Shown here: positions 1 to 12,379 of the stretch, piece by piece | How positions within the stretch are numbered: the first letter of the stretch is position 1 | Layout of the letters: each line of letters begins with the position of its first letter | Assembly (NCBI GenBank): GCA_037157565.1 | Contig: JAZHRO010000012.1 | Span: forward strand, 55,357,501 to 55,421,500 | DNA length: 64,000 bases | Source of the DNA: Thalassia testudinum | Taxonomy: Eukaryota > Streptophyta > Magnoliopsida > Alismatales > Hydrocharitaceae | Reading direction: 5' to 3' | The notes under the pieces: model-generated | Told to the model about the DNA's origin: nothing | What the model saw: only the letters and a program-made list of their open reading frames with translations | Databases searched by the model: none | Translations under genes and position numbers: made by a program

Positions 1-3000
1 ATTTACATATAACTTAGGTTTAAGTTATATATACAAGTATATACATAGTATACATGGTATTTTTGGGAGTTTTTAGGGCTTTTTTGATTTTTATGGATTT
101 TATAGGTATAGTAGAGATAGGGATGAGAAAGAAAGAGAGAGATGAGAGACAGAAAGTTGTTTTTGTTGTTTTTGAAATTGATGTCTTTTATTAAGTTCCA
201 AGGTAGACTAAACCATCCGCTGGTATGTTCTACCAAGTTGGGGGTTCAGAATGCCTTGAAACTTGGCATACATCTTAAAATATACCTAATCTTGACCAAG
301 ATAGGTTTATTTTATTTTTTTGGAAATTTGGTAATATTTTTATTTATTTACAAAGTTCAAGAAGTTAGGGCCTTTAAAGAGTATTCAAAAATAACCTAAG
401 GCCCTAAAAAGCTTTCTAGTGGCAGGGAAAGCTACATGAAACATGTATAAGCAATTAAACTTGATTTTTACTGTGATTTTCATTAATATTCAATTTGGAC
501 AGTTTTACATAAAGGAAAGTAGCTGACAGAGATATTTAAGCAAGAAATCAGGACATTCAATTCAAATTTTAAGCTATAACAATACATGAATGGTTGATAC
601 ATGAGGTTCTAACACTATCCAATAGGTCAGCTCCATTTAAACATCAAAACCCAGCTCCATTCCACTCAGATCAGACTCCAACTCAGCCAAAACAGTGGCT
701 AACATTTAGTAGCAACACCTGCTACTAAAACTCAAATTCCAACACTTCAGTCCAAAATTGAGTTGCTGTCTCAGTTGGAATCAAATGAAGGAACCAAAGT
801 TTAGACGTCTTAAAATCAAACCAAATCAGGTCCCAAATCAGGTCTACATTGAGTAAAATCTAAATCCAACCTCAGATTCAGTCCCCGATTAAATGCTTAA
901 GTAGTAAACAACCTCCTATTTGATTCTCACCTTCCACTATAGATAGAGTGAAGGTAAGCATCAACAATAGGGGTTTAAACTCATAGAAAAACCTAATCTA
1001 ATCACCCTACTGCTACTATAGACAGTAGAGGAGATTAGATCAGTCCAAAAATTCCACTGAAAACCATATTTAAACTTTCCAATGCTTGAAACAGGAAGTA
1101 ATCTCATAGAATGTTGCTGCTGACCAGCTATTTAATGTAATGAAATAAGGGGATTTAAAATAAAAAATCACATGTTCAAGCAATGAAAACCCATCTAAAA
1201 GCAAATTCAAGTGATGCAATTTTCATCAAACACATTGAATCTTATGAGACGAATCTGAAAAATCTTCTAATTAGCAAGAAAACCAAGAGAAATCTAGATA
1301 ATTCTCCCCAAAAATTCCTTGAAATCCTAATGTGCTCCTTATCTTACATTATGGACAATGTAAGATAAAGATGCAAATCAGGATTCCAATGCGATAAACC
1401 CACAACAAAAATACTTCAAATGCTTCCTGAAAGATTTGGGATTCATTTCCTCTAGAGGAAAACTTGAAAACCAAAGAGAAATCTGATTTAGTCTCTCCCT
1501 TGTGCTATAGATAGCACGAAAAGAGAGTTTAAATCCTATAATAAGATTCACTGAAATCAAACCCAAATCCTTACATTCATTCAAAACCAATAGAGGGTTA
1601 TTGTGAACAAGTGGAATGAGTAGAGTAACCCTCAAATGAATTTGAGCGATTAAATCAGATTTGAATGATCAAGAGCATCAAATCTAATTTGATGCTCTGA
1701 TGAGTGGGTGATTGGCGAAAAACATGCACAAATTAGTGAAGGTGGACAGTGAGATGTGGAGGGAGATTAGGGAAATCGATGTGCAAGTGGAAAATTGCCT
1801 CTCTAATCTTAATTGATCAGAGAGAGCGAGAGAGCTCTAAACTACTCTAATCTACACCAAACCAATCACTGAATTTGTATCTAATCTGCTCCTAGCTACT
1901 CTAATTACACTAATCACTTCTTTAAATTACTCTGGAAAGCATATAAATCCTAATCTAAAGGAGGAATAGGATGCCTGGGCTACAACTGGTCACTGCAGTG
2001 ATGACGGGAGATGAGGAGGACTCCAGCTAGGAATGGGATCCCTGGATCCACAGCGGTTTACTGTGGTGACGAAATTGAGGAGGGAAAGCCGCACCCCGTC
2101 ACAGGCGCAGTTGATGAAGGAGGAAGAATAATTGGAGGGTGGAAGAAAGGAACCACTCAAGGGGAGGGAGCTGGTTGGGCTTGCGCGCAACTCAGGGGAC
2201 TCCTTAAGTAGCTGAGAGAGTGATTGGAATCACCATGAGGTGAGATTAAGCATTTAGGGCTTGGGCGACTGTGATGAAGGGAGAGAAGCGCATGAAGTTT
2301 CAAATCAAAAGATGGTCGTTGGATGAGATCTAGAGGGGAAGGTGATCACATGTGTCGAAGCGCACGAAGGTTCGATTGGAGATGGCCCCTTGGATCAAGA
2401 GAGCAAAGGATGGACAACCAAGATTTCATGTGTTCTTGAGGCGTGACAATGGAACGCATGACATTAGGTCTGATAGTGAATTTGCGTGAAGGCCCTTATG
2501 GGCGAAGGGGTATAAGTTTTGCAGTGAAGCCCATAAGTGGTGAGAAAGCACTTCAGAATAGTCCTTAAGTGTTGCAAATAGGCCCCTGCAGGTTTCAAAA
2601 TGGTCCCTGGAAGGTTTTTAATGTAAATAAATGTTTATGACTTAAGGACCTAAGTGAGAAACCATAAATGCGAGTTCTTAATGATGTCCAAATGCAACCA
2701 AGTTTTATTTAAGCTTAATTGCACATTAAGGAAGTTAATTGTGCTTTTGATTTGAATTTTTGATCTCAAATGTTTGTTCAATTTGCCTATGGATAATCAT
2801 TTTACAATAATGAATAGAATACCTCATTTTAATAACCTAATTTTGCATTTTTAACATTGATTTGATGTTTTAGGTCTTTTTCCCTATTTCCTACACTTAA
2901 CCCATTTCGTATATTAATACAGTAGTGTTTAACCTAGTTTTTAGCTTAACTTTGGCATTTTAGCGATTATGAGCCACACCTCATCAACTAACTTAAGGTT

Positions 3001-3652
3001 AAAGGAAAGGGCAACATCCAAACCTACAAGGGAAAAGCAACCAACTCATGTTTGAGAAAAGAGGATTACAATTCTATTAGTTAAACTATGTCAGAGTACT
3101 CATTGAGAAGAAAGGTTTGACTCCACTTGACTATTAGATACATCCGGCAAAATAGGCAATGCCTAAAGAGCTTTTCAAGTTGAAGGGATGGCTCACAAAT
3201 GTCTAAATAATCATTCGAGCCAAAGGATTGACTTCTTAATTCAAATAAAGATCCAATGTAGAATAGGCTACACAAAAAAGGTTATTTAGCATATGCAAAT
3301 GAAACAAAAAATGTTGTACAAGCAAGGCCAATGAGCCTACATAAATAAGGTCAATGGGCCCATTAAAATAACCCTTGAGGTCTAGAGTATTTTCTATAGG
3401 GTTATATATATAATGAATCTGCACATTATTGTAGTCAAGCTCATTGTAACAAAGTTGCTATGTTAATAGAAGGACATGTCATCATTGACCAAGTCAAAGG
3501 TTCAAAGACCAAACAGATGACAAAAGCTTATTGGATGGAAGAAGATGTAGGCTTTTGGATGGAGAATCTTCTCGGAAAAGACTAGTGGCCACAGAAATCT
3601 ATAAATAGCGGAGCACCAAATTCAAAGACTTTTCTTACTCTTCTCATTCCAT
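1..3652. other. Unclassified AT-rich flank
   Basis: No reading frame here resembles a known protein; the frames are short and low in complexity. The stretch holds several strong inverted repeats (929-955, 996-1040, 1339-1368, 1493-1527). A sequence on the minus strand beginning TGATGAG at 2986 resembles the start of the OTA LTRs found elsewhere in the window, so 1-2986 may be an old LTR remnant, but I found no matching far end or primer site. A TATA-like TCTATAAATAG lies at about 3598-3608, just before the solo LTR. Confidence 0.5.
929..1527. repeat. Cluster of four inverted repeats
   Basis: Four hairpins can be read directly. 929-955 has arms ACCTTC and GAAGGT around an imperfect inner stem. 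996-1040 has outer arms ATCTAATC/GATTAGAT and inner arms CTACTG/CAGTAG. 1339-1368 has a perfect 12-bp stem (TTATCTTACATT) with a 6-nt loop. 1493-1527 has GTGCTAT/ATAGCAC inside CTCTC/GAGAG. Three of them share the centre CTATAGAYAG or a close variant. Their origin is unknown; remnants of small inverted-repeat elements or a structured LTR are both possible. Confidence 0.6.
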
Positions 3653-4299
3653 TGAAATTCCCTACTTGGAGGGGGTGACGTCAGTGTGACGTAAAAAAAT
3701 GCGTAATTGAAATATAAACAATCTCACAAATAGTCAATCACACAAAGTACACAAGTATTTTTAGGTGGAAACCCAAACCGGGTGAAAACCACCACCTAAC
3801 CCTCTCGAGTTAGGATTTTCCGATCAACCTAGTTGATCAAATCCACTAACCGAATCACTTTAAACGAGGGTGATTCAACCTCAGTACAACCACGCTACAA
3901 GTACGAGGGTAGCGTTCCTCAACCCCTTCTCTCCACGAGAAGGATTTTGTCCCACGAAGGAGACGGGAATTCGCAAAGCGAATACCCAACCAAAAGACAA
4001 AGATAAAATAAAACAACAGGTCCTATAGAGCCAACAAAGTAATTATAAACCTAAGCTTCTATAGGAATTAGGAAACTCCCCTTTGCAAGGAGTGCGTCGA
4101 CGATGACGCGGGTGCGTGAGCCACGCAACGGCGCAATGTCGCTCTCGTGAACAACGGTGGGAGAGCGGGTGCGCGAAGACTTGATGCTCTCAAGGGAATG
4201 GAGCTCAAGCTTGGAGAGCAAGATCTTTTCTGGACACAAAAGAGTGTGAAAGTGTGTAGCTAAGTGTATCCAAGTGTGTTTTGGTGTTGCAAAGGTTCC

Positions 4300-4315
4300 C
4301 CTCTATTTATAGAGG
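4300..4315 (-). promoter_or_regulatory. TATA box in a palindrome (Sirevirus LTR)
   Basis: The sequence is CCTCTAT-TT-ATAGAGG, a perfect 7-bp inverted repeat that contains the TATA box (CTATAAATAG in element sense). It occurs at the same place in all four Sirevirus LTRs of the window. It lies downstream of the AGACGTCT array in element sense, as expected for a core promoter at the U3/R boundary. Confidence 0.65.
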
Positions 4316-4434
4316 CCTTAGGAAGGCTTTGGAAGGCTTAGGAAGGGTTGTATAGCCGTTGGGTGCAAAGCCCAAGAGAATCAGGCCAAAATCAGGACAA
4401 TGATTACATTTGAAAGGGTCATCAGACGTCTAAT

Positions 4435-4961
4435 TCTGGCATCAGACGTCTGGAAGGCCACTTTAAGACGTCTGATCTCAAGGTCAGACGTCTGATTCTA
4501 TGCGGGTTTCCTCCTGACTTGAATCAGATCTAAACAGGGTTTTTGTTCAAGTTGATCAGACGACATACAGGACGTCTGGCACTATGCCCGGACGTCTGGA
4601 AACCAACTTTTCCTACGGAATGGATTTTCCAACCGTTGCAACGGCTAGAAAATCTCTGAGAAGAGATTTTGGGTCAGCCGAGGCAAAACGGTCAATTATC
4701 AGACGTCTGGTAAGTCCTATGGACGTCTGATAAGGCTCTAACGGTCATATACTGCCGTGCTTGCTAAGTTAGCCAACGGTCCACTATCTGGACGTCTGGC
4801 AAGTCCATCAGACGTCTTCTAAGACGTCTGGACTAAGGTCTGGACGTCTGATTTCATCAGACAGAAAACTAAGTCCAACCTAAATGGTTATCAGACGTCT
4901 GAAACAACAGTCAGACGTCTTAAAATACTTTATCAGACGTCTGATTTGGGAATTAGACGTC
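4435..4961 (-). repeat. Dispersed AGACGTCT palindrome array
   Basis: I count about 16 GACGTC hexamers in 527 bp, usually extended to TCAGACGTCTGA or CAGACGTCTGG, at irregular spacing of roughly 15-80 bp. Chance expectation is well under one. The array lies in U3, upstream of the TATA palindrome. Sireviruses of other plants are known to carry repeated palindromes in U3, so this is probably a cis-regulatory array; the role is inferred. Confidence 0.8.
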
Positions 4962-5377
4962 TGGAAGTGCTGTTTGAGCCCTATATTGGTTTTCTAAGTA
5001 TTCTACAGAAAACCTAAGTATCCTAGGGTTGTGCAGGTGTTCCTAGGACTACTTTTAGGGTTCTTTGAGGCTCTTTAACATAATATTCTAAGAAAATAAA
5101 AAGAGCAAGAAAATAAAGACAAGAGATACAAGAAAGGATTAAAAAGAATCTATCATATTCTTCTTGTCTTCTATCTTCAATCTGTCGCTCCACGCGAACC
5201 TCCTCTGTTTTCCGTCAAGCTCCTCCAATCCGTCCTGGATGCGAGCTCGAACTCCGTTTAAGCACGTCTACATTTGCAATTGACCTGAAATCTAGGACTC
5301 AAATTGCAAATGTTAAATAACACGTGTTTTGTTATCATCAAAATAAATGATCGTGGTGCTCTAGCACCAACATCCAC

Positions 5378-6402
5378 CACCTGCAACTCCCGAGAGTAGC
5401 AAGCTCTAGTAATCAACTCTATCAATTTCACCTTCTGCTTCCAGTGATCTTCAACTATCTCCTCTCTCTTCTTTCCCCATTCATCGATCAACTAAAGGTG
5501 AATTGTAATAAGTTAGGAACAAGATTATTTGAGAATAGATTCTAGAATTTTATGTGTTTAATCTTTTATTTTGTGGAGTGCACATTGATGAAGTCATACA
5601 AGATTCATAAGGAGAGATACACAACTTATCAGTTTAAAGCATGCTTGGATCAAGGTGCAATCAAGGGAGAAACAAGGGGAAAACTCACAACTTGCACCAT
5701 TCTAAAACCCACTTCTGTACACCAATATTGAGCTTTCAACACTAGTATAGATTTGTACTAATAGTAAGAGCTCAAATTAATGTTGGCTTTCCACACTTCG
5801 CAATTATATATGGTTGAGGTTTTGGGGACTTCTAAACTTTATTTCATGTGGGGTTTTTGAGGGTTATCTAAGGAGTACTTTAAGGGATATTTCAATATGG
5901 AAATTTGAGGTTTAACCAGGATAAAATGGACAAGAACAAGGTTAAGAAAATCCCCCTTTATGATGTAAATCTTGTGTTAGTTGCCCCTTGTGCATGAATA
6001 CTTTTTTTGATGTTTGGTTGAGCTTTTCTAGAATGGATTGCGATGAGTTAAACCCTATTTAGTAAAAAAGGTATGTGCTATTTTCAACACCTACATACCA
6101 CACAAATTATGTTAGCTAACATGAAACAAATAGTGCATGAAACACCTTGTAAGGGCTCCTAAAGAGTAGAGACTATGAGATGAAGTTGGGGTAGTTAGGA
6201 TCTAAAATATGGATCTAAGGATTAGTTGTTCTCTACTTGAAATAAAGGCCAACCCAAACTATAACATAGTGGATTCTAGGGCATGCCATTGGTACCCAAT
6301 GATACCTAGATAGGAATTAAATAGGTATGCCTAGGTGTTATAGCTACAAGTATGTGTATGCTACGTACTCTGGTACCTATGATTCTATTCAAGCACCTAA
6401 CC
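5378..6402. other. Unclassified stretch between two solo LTRs
   Basis: I see no coding potential or recognisable repeat. The first part is probably the continuation of the sequence left of 3653, interrupted by the Sirevirus LTR. Confidence 0.4.
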
Positions 6403-6407
6403 TAAGG

Positions 6408-9122
6408 TGTTACGACCCGGTTCTCGTATCCCTATAGGACCCGAGATCGGCTCACCTCGACTAATCTCAAGACCCAGTCGTCCAACAAGAAATAACAAAA
6501 AAGCAGGAAAGTAAACCACATTCACACATGCAATATAACTAAGCAGTAAAAACGTATAAAGTAGTAAAGGAAAGTAATACTACTGTTCCATTACATACCA
6601 CCACAACAACAGAAACAACGGAAGCGAAAGTAACAGTAACAAGAACAGTAGCTAAAAGTTTGAAACTCACTACAACAGTAAAGGGGTACAACAAAGAAGT
6701 GTAGAAAACTACGGTTGGGCTCGATTGGGCCTAGCACCCTCCGCAGTCGGAAGCTCGGGCTGCTCAACTCCTGGACTTGAACAGTGTTATGAAAAAGACA
6801 GAGTCAGCGAACGCTGAGTAGAGTGGTATCTATACTATCTAAAGCAGTAAAAGCAACATGTTTAATTCTCTTTTCTATTTATTTAGTTTTTATGTGCATT
6901 TCCTTTTCACCCATTCTTCTCAATATCTAGATATTCTTGATCTCACATGTTCCTCGTGGGAACGATCTTGATTGTAGTCTTTTCCAAAGAGTAGAAGGTA
7001 CACGTGGTGCTTTCTTGGCCGGGAGAGTCCCCTGTGGTAGTCTTACACCCAGTCAACCACCCCGAGGTCACTGACAAGATGTAGCGGTGACTACGACATG
7101 CGTGATAAGCGCATGGGTAGCTATCCCGCACTGACACGCGGTCAGTCGTTTCCGTTAGCGGGTACATTCAAAGTACAACACAGAACAGTATAGGACCTAA
7201 CCCTCTCAGAAACAGGGGTCTTGCCCATCAGAACTAAACAGGGGTCTCACCTTTCCACAGTCCGTGCACTCTCGTCTGACTACCCCAGTTTGCCCAGAGG
7301 GCCTAACAAGTCAGTGTAGGGTGGCTAGCTGAACCCCAGGACATGTGGGGTGGCTAGGTCCCTCCATACACTAGTAGCTCGCCTCGGTACCGTGTACACG
7401 AGGGCCAACAGAAGTTGGTGTAGAGTGGCCAATCCTAACCCCAGGTCTTAACCCAAGGGCGGCTAGCTCCGCTCTACACAAAAAGGGGACAGTCGCTCTC
7501 CTTGGTACCACATACTCAAGGGCCAGCACACTTCCCGTCTACATTCCAGATTTTCCATCTAACCATAGGAGCTCTACTCCTAATTCTCCGTAGGGTTCAT
7601 GCTCATGTTCACCACATTATTCCGATCCAGATTCTACCATTCACAATTCAGTTCTCGTTTATATACAGGCAGCTCATGTTTCCACAATTCAATACATGCA
7701 ATTGATGATTTCATAGGTAATTGTTCATTTATCTCAGGCATCTTATATTCTAATAGGCAGCTCACAACTATATTACAGGCAATTGCTAGTAGTTTAACTT
7801 AATCATGTATACAAATACAATCATGCAGTACAATTGGTTTATTCATTTCTCTGTCCTAGGGTTCATGCCACATCTTAGGATTTCCAGTTGGCTAATTCCA
7901 CAGACACATTCTTATTTAATATGATTAACAGAAGTAGACCACTCTACCAGACAATCAGGGAGTAATGGGGGCTCGAACTGTAGACCCAGGCGTCTCTGCG
8001 AGCCCCAAACACGTAGTAGGCCGAAACCCCATACCAGGGAAGACATCATAAAAGGAAGGTTCAGAATAGTGTACAAAGGTTTCTAGTACGTAGAGAAACT
8101 TGCAAGGAAACTACAGATACTTTGTTTGTGTAAAACAGATCCCGATCGGATCCCAAATAGGTCCAAAACGTGTCTACTGACTAAAATCAGACATCTGGCA
8201 ACAAGTCCAGACGTCTTAAAAGATACAGAACCTCACCTCAAGTCCCTGCGGTGTCCTCAGACGTCCAAGACTCCTCTGTGATCGTCTGAAGGCAGTTTTA
8301 GACGTCGGACCACTCCTCCGGTCGTCTGGAAGCACCTCCGGTCATCTGGTGAGCTGATCAGACATCTGAAAGTGCATGGGAGGGCATTCTGCGCTCCTTC
8401 CCAAGGCTGCTCCTGCGTACGACAGTTGCAGCCACCCAAATCAGGCACAACACATCTTCTGCGGTGTAGCCTGCATGGCCGTAACTGCGAAAAGAACGTA
8501 CCTTCACGATAAACGAGCTTTCAGACATCTGGTCTTGACTCCAGACATCGAGATGCTTCGCCAGTAATCCGGACTTCGCTCCAGATGTCTGATACTGAAA
8601 AATTTCTAGTATCAGAACTCGCTCCCAGCTCTCTCTGCGATGCTTCTCCTCGCTACGCTGCAGCTCCAGCTACTTCAGGTGGTCGAGGACGCCTCTCCGG
8701 AGGTCTCTCCTCCTTCCACACGCTCCCACGGTGGCCATGCGAGCTTCAACGAGCTTCCACCGAAGCTCCCAACCTCAGCCTCCTCCTCCTCCTCCTGCAC
8801 TCTCCTCCTTCTTGCCCTCGTGCTCTCCCTCGCTCGCCTCCTTTCGCCGCTCCTGCATGCTATGGAGGTGAAGGTGGTGGTGTGTGGAGTGGAGAGGAGA
8901 GGAGGGGAGAGTGGCTTTTATAGAGGCTGTGGGGTTTAGGGTTCGGTAGGGAGAAGAGCAAAGAGAGAGAGAAAGGGTCCTGCGCGTCGCTCGTGCGCAA
9001 GGTGCATTATGCGTACAGAAATTTCATTTTCAGACGTCCGGGAAAGGGTCCAGACGTTTGGACAGACATCTGACTGAGACTCTAGATGTCTTAAAAGGCT
9101 AAAAGTGGGACGGGTCTTTACA
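6408..9122 (-). mobile_element. Solo LTR of the Tekay (T1) family
   Basis: The + strand begins TGTTACGACCCGG and ends CGGGTCTTTACA, the same termini and layout as the two LTRs of T1. It is flanked by a perfect 5-bp duplication, TAAGG (6403-6407 and 9123-9127), so this is a 2715-bp solo LTR with no internal sequence. A minus-strand TATA box (CTATAAAAG) lies at about 8915-8925. AGACGTCT-type palindromes, many decayed to AGACATCT, lie on both sides of it at about 8190-8590 and 9030-9095. Open frames such as those around 8585-8940 fall in this GC-rich LTR and are not genes. Confidence 0.93.
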
Positions 9123-9127
9123 TAAGG

Positions 9128-9660
9128 TAACAAGTTTAGATGGGTAAGTAGCAAATTCAAGAGGAACTTAATCAATTAACCATACATTTCATGAGGTAAA
9201 ATCATCTAAACTTGGGTGAACTTGAGGTTCCTTGAACTATGATGGTTCACGAATGGCACTACTGAGATTGAGCTAGAATTGGAGATTTCTCATTGATAGC
9301 AATAGGTTGTGAACCAATCACTAAGACTCATAGTTAAAATTACTTGAGGTAGCAACCCTAGTGATATATATAAGTGACGATGAAGCTAGGGTACCTTCAA
9401 AGTAGAGATTTGAGCTCATCCTAGACAGTAATAGATTTAGGCACATTTGTGCCCTACCTCCCACCTTCTCCACCCCAGTAGTTGCCCCTCCACCTTCCCC
9501 ATTCTCCCCTGTCATCACCCCTCCTCCTCCCTTTTTTCCCTAAGTCATCATTGCTTGACCTCCTCCCTCTTTCATAGCCATCACTACTCCACCCCCTCTA
9601 TCCTCTTCTTCAGCCATTACTACCTGTTAATAGGGCTATTGGGGAGGTTTAAATATGTTT
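9128..9660. other. Unclassified stretch with a pyrimidine-rich tract
   Basis: About 9440-9620 is strongly C/T-rich on the + strand. No gene is recognisable. The next element (X1 LTR) probably begins at 9661, but its outer edge is uncertain. Confidence 0.35.
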
Positions 9661-12379
9661 TGTTGTAGCAAAATCTTCTAAATCAACAAATATAATTTAT
9701 AACTCGAATATCTAAAATGAAGTCCGAGGTCAAACACAGAGAGAAAGTATTGCAATTCACACACTAATCAAGATGAATATGTAAATGAGCATAAGAAGTT
9801 AAGCTAATAATGATATTCAATGAATAATCTCTACTCAAAATTGATATTCAACGCATAACATGAGTATATCAAGAGTTGAAGAGGATAAAAAGAAACCTAG
9901 AAGAAAATAATGGTGATTTAGATCACTAATTATTAGTCTAAGCACATATATATCAATTACTTAAATATATAAATGAACAGTGGCTTGAACCACTTAAGCT
10001 AAATTCCACGTATCAAATATATCCACAGTGCTGTGCTTAAAGGCTCATCAGACGTCGGCTTTGGCAAACAGACGGCTTAAATGTCATTGCTACAGTACAT
10101 GCACAAGCCTTTCTTCTCCTCTTCTTCTTTCCTTTAGCCTCTTCCTTTGCATAGGGCCTTTTCTTCCTTTCTTCCCTTCTTCTCAGGGCCTTCGCCTTTT
10201 TCTTTCTTCAAAGCCTTTTCTCTTCTTCTCTTCTCCTTCCTTCTTCTTTCAGCCAATACCTTCTTTCTTCTCAGCGACTAAGTGTTGCGTAATGCCTGCA
10301 AGAGCAAAATCCTCCCCTCCACCGCTCTCTCTTTCTTTCTTGCCTCTTTCTCTCTCAGATACAGGTTGTAACCGGGTATTTGGGTCAGAGCAATATTGGG
10401 TCTAGGCTCACCAACAGTGGGTGATGAGCGAGGAGTGAAGGGCTTAGGTGGATTTGGGTCATGCGGGTAAGGGGACCTCACCCCCGATGTCTGAGGTGAT
10501 AAGCCTTAGGCAAAAAATCAATTTATGCCACTATGTTGCTCTCAACTCCCACGATGTGGGACTATCAGCCCACACCTTCTTCACGCGAGTGCAGCAGAGG
10601 GCTTCTTCGTTAAATTAACATTGAAGTCACGGATGAGGCCTCTAATTGAGGACCTGGGAAGGGTCCTAAAGAGTATCCGTGTCACCTAGAGGTTGCGCTT
10701 GGAGCAGCTATGAACGGAGAACTAGATGCGTGGTCGGAAAACTTGAAGGCGACGACGGAGAGACGGCGAGTACCTGAAACACTAGATAAGGCCTCACGGT
10801 TACATTAAAATTGCTTAAGAGCTTTTCCTGGGCTTGGCGAAGTTGGTGGTGGGTGTTTCATGGCAGTTGAGGGCGTGTGGTGGTCTGCAGAGGTCGAAAG
10901 ATGACGTGTGAAGGTGAGTTGTTCGGTGGGTGGTTTAGGTGGTTGATTGACGGAATTAGAAGAGGGATTTTGATCGTGGTGGTGTGGCAGAGCTTTTGGA
11001 GTAGGTGGCGAGGTGGTTGGAGGTGTGTGGTGTGAGATGGACCTTGTCAGAGGTATGGCCAGAGGTGGAGACAAAGGTGGTGAATGGCGTGTCGAGGGGT
11101 TGAATTTGGGTTTTAAATAGAGGGAAAGATAATAGAGGGAGAAAGAGACCTAGCTAACCTACTCAAATGGACGAAAGGGTAGAAGGGACACCAAGTTTGG
11201 TGTGGCCAGCACCATGGAAGGAAGTGCCTCTGGTGGGAGAAGTGGCGACGACAAGGGGGTGTAGGTGGCAGCCGCTGGTATTGCGACGTGTGGAAGAAGC
11301 TGATGAAGAAGAATTCACCTGCTATTGTTTGTGAGGGTGGACGAAGAAGGTGGTCGGAGGAGGTCACCGGAGCTCGTGGAGCATTTGGTCTGAGAGGAGG
11401 GAAGAAGGAGGTATTCCAGCCAAAAACAAGTTAAAGGGGTGAGGAAGGCATCTTGGGTTCTTTTATAGGGCTTAGGAGAGCTCTAGAACAGGAAACAAGC
11501 TTCATTAGCTTGCTTATGATTCAAGAAGAAACCCACTGATTTCGTGGGTTCACGCACATGAATCAGAGGGATTTGGGAGTTAGAACCAATCCCAACAGGT
11601 TTCCCTACGTGCAAACATCAATCCCACCAAATTTGGTGGGATTTGATTGAGATTCGAGTGGGATTTGGCTTGGTCAAAGCCTACTTGGAGGTTAGTTGAC
11701 CTCCAATGGTGGTAGGGACCAATTTACGAAGAAGATGAAGAAGTTGGGGGGCTTTTTGTAAGAATTTCAAAAGTTGAGGGGCCTTTTGTAAGAAAAAGAG
11801 TCAAAACATGATTAAAATGGAAACTAGGTCAAGATGATCTCAGATTGGACCCAAATTATGGCACAAACCTAATTTGGACTCAAGGAATCTAATGGTGAAG
11901 TCAAATTTTGGTTTTGATTAAGTTTGACTGGGTAATTTATGTAAAATCCCAAATTAAGGAATTATTTGTCTGAGACTCTGTTTTAGGTCAAATTGAGTTC
12001 AGATGGCCAAATCAAGGATACCAAACTTAGAGAATTTTTTTTTATGATTTTTAGAAGGCTTAGATAAATTTTATCCTGACCAGAACCTCAGTTAATTATG
12101 CATGTCTATTTTTTGGATTTCAGATGTTCATTAATTCTTAAAATGCATGAAAACCGATTTCGTTATGCATGAATCCACTTATTAGACATTAATGATCATT
12201 TGACCTTTAATAAACCCCTCAAATACCCCATGGTTATTCTGTATTTATGGAATGCTATTAATTTTGCAGAAATAACCTTGTATTCTTCTCTTCTTTCCAA
12301 AACAGGATAATGTGCCCTTAGGACCTTTTGATGGATATGTAGGAGCTTTTATCAACCTTATCAGACCGGTGTTCCCATA
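9661..12379 (-). mobile_element. X1 element: 3' LTR, larger part
   Basis: This is an LTR of an OTA-type element on the minus strand, interrupted at 12379/12380 by element Y and continuing at about 40673-40794. It shares landmarks with the OTA solo LTR at 42682-45424: a pyrimidine-rich stretch (about 10100-10350), a TCACC-rich block near 10390-10490, a GTAGGAGCT motif near 12340, and the leader-like GAGGTCAAAC block near 9730. A likely minus-strand TATA box (CCTATAAAAG) is at about 11461-11470. The outer edge at 9661 (TGTTGTAG, like X2's TGTTGTGA) is a best guess; an alternative is 9625. Confidence 0.65.

Larger units (their letters stand above)
3653..5372 (-). mobile_element. Sirevirus-type solo LTR
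   Basis: This 1720-bp sequence is the reverse complement of the LTRs of the gag-only element at 46473-51998. In element sense it starts TGTTGGTGCTAGAGCACCA at 5372 and ends near the CTCCAAGTAGG motif at about 3662. No internal sequence is attached on either side. The flanking 5-mers are TCCAT (3648-3652) and TCCAC (5373-5377), a target-site duplication with one mismatch. It carries the TATA palindrome (4300-4315), the AGACGTCT array and the R-U5 hairpin chain. A solo LTR is the usual product of unequal recombination between the two LTRs of one element. Confidence 0.88.

Noticed and set aside
3440..3652. A pararetrovirus-like promoter before the solo LTR
   Set aside because: Only a TATA-like element and a purine-rich context are seen. 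No coat, movement or RT sequence of that family is nearby, so the idea is not supported.
4435..4961. Regularly repeated short motif, CRISPR-like at first sight
   Set aside because: The repeat is an 8-12-base palindrome at irregular spacing inside plant LTRs, with no constant repeat length, no leader and no cas genes.
8585..8939. 99-112-codon serine/leucine/proline-rich frames
   Set aside because: Inside the Tekay solo LTR, next to its TATA box; low complexity.
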